The notes beneath the pieces are model-generated. The model did not search any database and was not told where the DNA came from. It saw only the letters and a program-made list of their open reading frames with translations. From Sneathiella sp. (GTDB lineage Bacteria; Pseudomonadota; Alphaproteobacteria; Sneathiellales; Sneathiellaceae): DNA of 6,497 nucleotides. Both the position numbers and the translations under genes were made by a program. Shown here piece after piece: positions 4,101-6,497 of the stretch (position 1 is the first letter of the stretch; each line of letters begins with the position of its first letter). Location of the stretch: NCBI GenBank assembly GCA_002732675.1, contig NVRR01000189.1, positions 1 through 6,497 on the forward strand, in the 5' to 3' direction.

Positions 4101-6497
4101 CTAATATTAATTTTGAGAAAAGTGCATTTTTCCCGGTTGAGAAACGGCAGAAATGGACATCGGAGGAGGGAACACCGCGTCGTGCGGGGGTCAGCGCCTT
4201 CGGCGTCGGCGGCACCAATATTCATATGATATTGGAAGAGCCCCCTGTACTCCCTGCAAAACCGGAAACTGATAACGCCGAAAAACTTTTGGTACTTCCT
4301 CTATCCGGCTCGGCCGCGGCGGCGGTCACGGAGGGAGTCGAAAAGCTAGGCGCCTTCGCGGGTAAAAATCCAGATATCGCGTTAAGCGATATTGCCTGTG
4401 AATTACAATATGCGCGGCGTGAATATGCCATGCGGACCGTGGTGGTCGCCGAGACAACAAAGGCGCTCGCAGACGCCTGCAGCACTCATAATTCTAAACC
4501 CGCCACCGCGAAAAATTACAACAAGATCGCTTTGCTTTTCCCAGGGCAAGGGTCCCAGCATATCGGCATGGCCCGCGAATTGTTCAATGGCGAGCCTGTG
4601 TTTCACGACGCGCTGACGGAATGCGCTAAAATACTAGAGCCTCACATTGGCTGCAATTTATTAGATGTCCTCTATCCTTCTCCGAAACGGGTGACAGAAA
4701 TGGAGGAGCGCCTTCGCAACACGCGACTGGCTCAGCCCGCTATCTTCTCCATCGGCTACGCACTGGCGAAGCAATGGTCCCATTGGGGCATCGAGCCCGA
4801 ATGCATGGTCGGCCATAGTATCGGTGAATTTGCTGCCGCCTGTGTCGCTGGCGTGTTCTCTCTTGAAGACGGATTGAAGCTCATCGCTCTTCGTGGTCAA
4901 CTGATGGCAGACTTGCCCGAAGGCGTAATGATTTCGGTGCGGGCGTCGGAAGAAGAACTCAAGCCATTCCTGGGCCAAGGCCTGGATCTTGCCGCTATAA
5001 ACGGTGCGAAGGCCTGTGTCTTGTCGGGCCCATTTGACGCCGCAGATAAGGTCCAGCCTAAATTGGAAGAGGCCGGATTTATCGTTAAACGGCTGCAGAC
5101 TTCTCATGCCTTCCACTCCAGAATGATGGATCCTATCGTCGAGGAGTTTGCCCAGACCGTTGCCAAGATTGAGTTGTCCGTCCCGACGATCCCAATTCTG
5201 TCAACCGTGACAACCAAATGGCTCACCAACGAGGAAGCCATTAACCCGTCCTATTGGGCGTCGCATTTGCGGCAGACGGTCCGCTTTTATGACACGATCA
5301 AGCAATTCTGGGAGTCCCCAGAACATATCCTGATCGAAGCCGGGCCGGGTCAGACATTGACGGCCCTTGCCGGTCAAAACCCGAAACGAAAATCTGCTCA
5401 GCCGGTATTGGCTTCCCTTCCACACCCGACCGACACGATGTCATCGCATGTCAGCTTATTGACAGCATTTGGCGGATTGTGGAGCCATGGATACGCTGTT
5501 GATTGGAGCAAGATTGCGCCGAAGCCCGCGACGCGCCAGCATGTCGTTCTCCCCTCCTACTCATTCCAGCGCAAGCGATTCTGGGTTGAACCTGTTGTGG
5601 TATCTGGCGCTCATCCAGAAATTGTAGCGCCGCCGCAGGGCAAATCCGATAGCATTGATATCGAACCTGCCTCTGCTCGCGGGACTGAAGCCGCGTTTAA
5701 ACATCTGCTTTACGAACTCTCTGGCCTGGAAGTCGAGGAATTAGACGGGTCAGCCTCCTTCTTGGAGCTTGGGTTTGATTCGTTGCTGCTGACGCAAGTC
5801 GGAAAGGAAATTCGCGATACTTTCGGGGTAACCGTCTCGCTTCGTCAGCTTATTGATGGATTTGACACGCTTGATGAGTTGATCGCCCATCTTGATGCAA
5901 CGGCGTCACCTAGCAAAATCTCACCGCTCTCTGGCGACGATACGGATGGGTCGATAAAACAGACTGTAGAAGGTATTGAACTTCCCCAAGTCTCCGCACC
6001 GATGACATCCATCACTCGGGAGAACCGCGAGACAGATCTTACCGCTGCACAGCTTGAATTCATCGATAACCTCGTTGTTCGGTATAATAAGAAAACACCG
6101 AAATCCAAGCAGTTAACGGCCGAGTATCGACAATTCCATGCAGACCCCCGCACGGCGTCCGGTTTCAATCGCCTCTGGAAGGACATGGTCTATCAGATCA
6201 TTACCGTAAAATCCAAAGGCTCTCGCCTGCTGGATATTGACGGCAACGAATATATCGACATTCTAAATGGTTTTGGCCCTGGATTCCTTGGTCATTCACC
6301 CGACATCGTGGTGGAGGCTGTCTCCAATCAATTGGAAACCGGATTTGAAGTAGGTCCGCAAAGCCTGGTCGCCATGGAGGCCGCCAAACTTTTCTGTGAC
6401 GTTACAGGCAATGACCGGACAAGCTTCGTCTGCACAGGGTCCGAGGCCGTCCAGGCGGCCATGCGCCTCGCCCGGACCGTCACTGGGCGCGACAAAA
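1112..6497 (+). CDS. Hybrid NRPS/type I PKS megasynthase, A-T-KS-AT-ACP-AMT (C-terminus cut by window edge)
   Basis: This multidomain assembly-line enzyme should activate an amino acid, extend it with one malonyl unit and install an amine at the new beta-carbon. The frame is open for 1795 codons to the right edge. Domains in order: adenylation (about residues 10-500), carrier (516-585, Ser549), ketosynthase (608-1043, Cys788/His924/His964), acyltransferase (1138-1437, Ser1236/His1335), acyl carrier (1524-1596, Ser1557), and the first part of a PLP aminotransferase (from about 1642). No condensation, ketoreductase, dehydratase, methyltransferase or enoylreductase domain is visible between them. 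The ATG at 1112 is the first start after an in-frame TAA at 1076, and it places the first A motif at the usual distance from the N-terminus. No good Shine-Dalgarno sequence precedes it, so translation may be weak or coupled. The KS-AT-ACP-AMT block resembles that of mycosubtilin MycA and microcystin McyE, but the N-terminal amino-acid A domain differs from the fatty-acyl ligase of MycA. The end product is unknown. Confidence 0.96.
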   Translation, partial: MTNIQIQPRLTSVCEIFCARVQQFADNVAIRTATQILTYQELDERSTSLANLLLSEGVKEGDLVGISTERHIQLPVALLAILKIGAAYVPIEDSFPDSRIAFMLRDTNIKLYLGNQDGIRDHGVKVIPYTEFPQDNTAALACPATAESPAYIMYTSGSTGNPKGVLIPHRSIIRLVIDANYIDLGPGERILLNSSVAFDASTLEIWGALLNGGELAIPDEADQSLRALGRAITDFEITTLWLTAGLFHAMVDERPGDFASLKQLLTGGDVVSPVQAGKLLELCPDLKLINGYGPTENTTFTCCHHITLADVKSGGSLPIGQAISGTEIHILDENHQPVESGEKGELCCGGKGLALGYWNNPELTAEKFIDAPWDSALKLYRTGDMVSMSADGVVSFDGRIDQQVKIRGFRVELGEIEAALETHPLIRQAIVLATAMSDHTDKVLSAYFIAEEEGLDAPTLRPFLADLLPPYAIPIFYHQREAIPLTPNGKTDRKKLIAEGAVKPSAKAPRKAKKASGKLSDQIAEVFSEVLGLPNVDLRTNFFDLGASSLHIARVHEKLRSKLSLRFSITDFFEYTTVGELSDHLEKPTPDRATVVQEKPQRKPESDDDYIAIIGMAGKFPGAPDVDTFWNNLLEGKETISHFTAEELDFENKQGTAAHEDDQFVRARGIIDKSDHFDAHHFGIPPKEAEQMDPQHRILLECAQVALENAGYDPDRFPGKIGVFSGSSQNSYLLYNLCYDRNFTQQLATGYPVTNFPVLFGNDKDFLPTRIAYKLNLKGPAISVNCACSTSLVAVAQAVVSLRSGQCDMALAGGVSLSFPQKRDYLYTQDGMASSDGHCRTFDAEASGTVFGEGAGLVALRRLNDAVESGDNIIAIIRGFAINNDGAAKAGFAAPSVKGQIDVIAEAQKASGTPARSIGYVEAHGTGTPLGDPIEVTALTAAFAQSTSDKQFCALGTGKTNVGHLDIAAGVTGLIKTALTVKHGEIPPLLHYTKPNPNINFEKSAFFPVEKRQKWTSEEGTPRRAGVSAFGVGGTNIHMILEEPPVLPAKPETDNAEKLLVLPLSGSAAAAVTEGVEKLGAFAGKNPDIALSDIACELQYARREYAMRTVVVAETTKALADACSTHNSKPATAKNYNKIALLFPGQGSQHIGMARELFNGEPVFHDALTECAKILEPHIGCNLLDVLYPSPKRVTEMEERLRNTRLAQPAIFSIGYALAKQWSHWGIEPECMVGHSIGEFAAACVAGVFSLEDGLKLIALRGQLMADLPEGVMISVRASEEELKPFLGQGLDLAAINGAKACVLSGPFDAADKVQPKLEEAGFIVKRLQTSHAFHSRMMDPIVEEFAQTVAKIELSVPTIPILSTVTTKWLTNEEAINPSYWASHLRQTVRFYDTIKQFWESPEHILIEAGPGQTLTALAGQNPKRKSAQPVLASLPHPTDTMSSHVSLLTAFGGLWSHGYAVDWSKIAPKPATRQHVVLPSYSFQRKRFWVEPVVVSGAHPEIVAPPQGKSDSIDIEPASARGTEAAFKHLLYELSGLEVEELDGSASFLELGFDSLLLTQVGKEIRDTFGVTVSLRQLIDGFDTLDELIAHLDATASPSKISPLSGDDTDGSIKQTVEGIELPQVSAPMTSITRENRETDLTAAQLEFIDNLVVRYNKKTPKSKQLTAEYRQFHADPRTASGFNRLWKDMVYQIITVKSKGSRLLDIDGNEYIDILNGFGPGFLGHSPDIVVEAVSNQLETGFEVGPQSLVAMEAAKLFCDVTGNDRTSFVCTGSEAVQAAMRLARTVTGRDK
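1139..2611 (+). other. Adenylation (A) domain, probable amino-acid loading domain
   Basis: This domain activates a carboxylic acid as an aminoacyl-AMP and loads it on the following carrier. The core motifs appear in order: LTYQEL (A1), TSGSTGNPKG at residues 155-164 (A3), FDAS at 198-201 (A4), NGYGPTE at 290-296 (A5), LYRTGD (A7), VKIRGFRVELGEIE around 404-417 (A8), and PNGK with Lys490 (A10). Aligning to GrsA by eye, the ten pocket residues are D199, A200, L203, W241, L265, G267, G291, T299, F300 and K490. D199 and K490 are the usual anchors for the amino and carboxyl groups of an alpha-amino acid. The string DALWLGGTFK is close to the valine-type code DAFWIGGTFK, so a branched hydrophobic amino acid is the best guess. 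With no condensation domain before it, it should act as a loading domain, unless a stand-alone C domain works in trans. A Lys/Ala/Pro-rich linker (503-518) follows. Confidence 0.93.
2657..2866 (+). other. Peptidyl carrier (T) domain
   Basis: A four-helix carrier fold is indicated by the stretch FFDLGASSL, with Ser549 (the second Ser of the pair, directly before Leu) as the expected 4'-phosphopantetheine attachment site. It would hold the amino acid loaded by the A domain and offer it to the following ketosynthase. The Ala-Ser before the active Ser replaces the common Gly-His/Asp of NRPS carriers. A charged, Pro-rich linker of about 20 residues leads to the ketosynthase. Confidence 0.92.
2933..4240 (+). 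other. Beta-ketoacyl synthase (KS) domain
   Basis: This domain catalyses decarboxylative condensation of the aminoacyl group with malonyl-ACP. It begins at IAIIGMAGKFPGA, includes MDPQHR, and ends at GVGGTNIHMILEE. The catalytic triad is complete: Cys788 in NCACSTS, His924 in EAHGTGTPLGDP and His964 in KTNVGH, with typical spacings of 136 and 40 residues. The residue two before the nucleophile is Cys786 instead of the usual Thr (TACS context), a small oddity that does not remove a catalytic group. The complete triad argues against a silent KSQ-type loading ketosynthase. Confidence 0.95.
4523..5422 (+). other. Acyltransferase (AT) domain, malonyl-CoA type
   Basis: This domain transfers an extender unit from CoA to the acyl carrier. 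FPGQGSQ starts at 1143, the nucleophile Ser1236 lies in GHSIGE, Arg1261 (LRG) is 25 residues later as expected for binding the malonyl carboxylate, and His1335 completes the HAFHS motif (1332-1336). HAFH is the signature of malonyl-specific ATs, as opposed to YASH of methylmalonyl ATs. The usual post-AT linker ending in FQRKRFW (to about 1491) follows and leads directly toward the acyl carrier, which confirms the absence of reductive domains. Confidence 0.95.
5681..5899 (+). other. Acyl carrier (ACP) domain preceding the aminotransferase
   Basis: The motif ELGFDSLLLTQ places the phosphopantetheine Ser at residue 1557. LGFDSL followed by LTQ is the form typical of carriers paired with GSAM-type aminotransferase domains in the MycA/McyE family. 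It should carry the beta-keto intermediate for transamination. A polar, low-complexity linker of about 45 residues, rich in Ser, Asp and Thr, separates it from the next domain. Only one carrier is present here, whereas mycosubtilin MycA has two in tandem at this point. Confidence 0.93.
6035..6497 (+). other. PLP-dependent aminotransferase (AMT) domain, N-terminal third only
   Basis: This is the start of a class III (glutamate-1-semialdehyde aminomutase-like) aminotransferase of the kind embedded in MycA- and McyE-type megasynthases. It should replace the beta-keto group on the preceding carrier with an amine. Visible markers are YNKKTPKSKQ (1658-1667), the DIDGNEYIDILNGFGPGFLGH block, and the cofactor-phosphate-binding motif TGSEA (1775-1779) followed by RLARTVTGR. 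About 155 residues of an expected 400-430 are in the window. The Schiff-base lysine lies beyond the right edge, so catalytic integrity cannot be judged here. Confidence 0.9.

Noticed and set aside
4661..5116. 151-codon - strand frame
   Set aside because: It is antisense to the acyltransferase domain, whose motifs (GHSIGE, HAFHS) are intact on the + strand.
5845..6186. 113-codon - strand frame
   Set aside because: It is antisense to the ACP-AMT linker and the AMT start; the + strand frame is continuous and matches known families.
1..6497. tRNA, rRNA, CRISPR array, insertion sequence or attachment site
   Set aside because: No cloverleaf, rRNA-like block, regularly spaced repeats, transposase frame or terminal inverted repeats were seen on reading both strands.

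Overview
The window holds the 5' part of a hybrid non-ribosomal peptide / type I polyketide megasynthase on the + strand. It opens at position 1112 and runs unbroken off the right edge (1795 codons visible). The left end carries a divergently oriented, truncated gene for an unrecognised membrane protein on the - strand (start at 491, running off the left edge). About 620 bp of partly very AT-rich DNA lies between the two start codons. Coding GC is moderate (by eye near 50%). Family resemblance and Gram-negative-style envelope features loosely suggest a proteobacterium, perhaps a marine alphaproteobacterium; this is an inference and nothing in the window settles taxonomy.

Layout: (1) 1-491, - strand: a protein with three hydrophobic segments and then a Pro/Ala/Lys-rich tail, no recognised family. 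(2) 492-1111: divergent control region. It has two AT-rich troughs (541-600 and 841-900, each about 22-23% G+C), a good -10-like TATAAT for the leftward gene, a small hairpin that places the leftward gene's Shine-Dalgarno G-run in its loop, and a possible 53-codon leader ORF (917-1078) in the same frame as, and 33 nt upstream of, the megasynthase. (3) 1112-6497: the megasynthase, with domain order adenylation (A) - peptidyl carrier (T) - ketosynthase (KS) - malonyl-type acyltransferase (AT) - acyl carrier (ACP) - PLP-dependent aminotransferase (AMT, truncated by the window).

How it should work: the A domain, with no condensation domain before it, looks like a loading domain. Its specificity pocket (read by alignment to GrsA as D-A-L-W-L-G-G-T-F-K) resembles the valine-type code. 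The amino acid is loaded on the first carrier, extended by one malonyl unit by KS-AT onto the second carrier, and left as a beta-keto thioester because no ketoreductase is present. The AMT would then convert that keto group to an amine. If all domains act in this order, the product is a beta,gamma-diamino acyl chain, unlike the beta-amino fatty acids of iturin/mycosubtilin-type systems that share the KS-AT-ACP-AMT block. The rest of the AMT, and any downstream condensation modules, lie outside the window.
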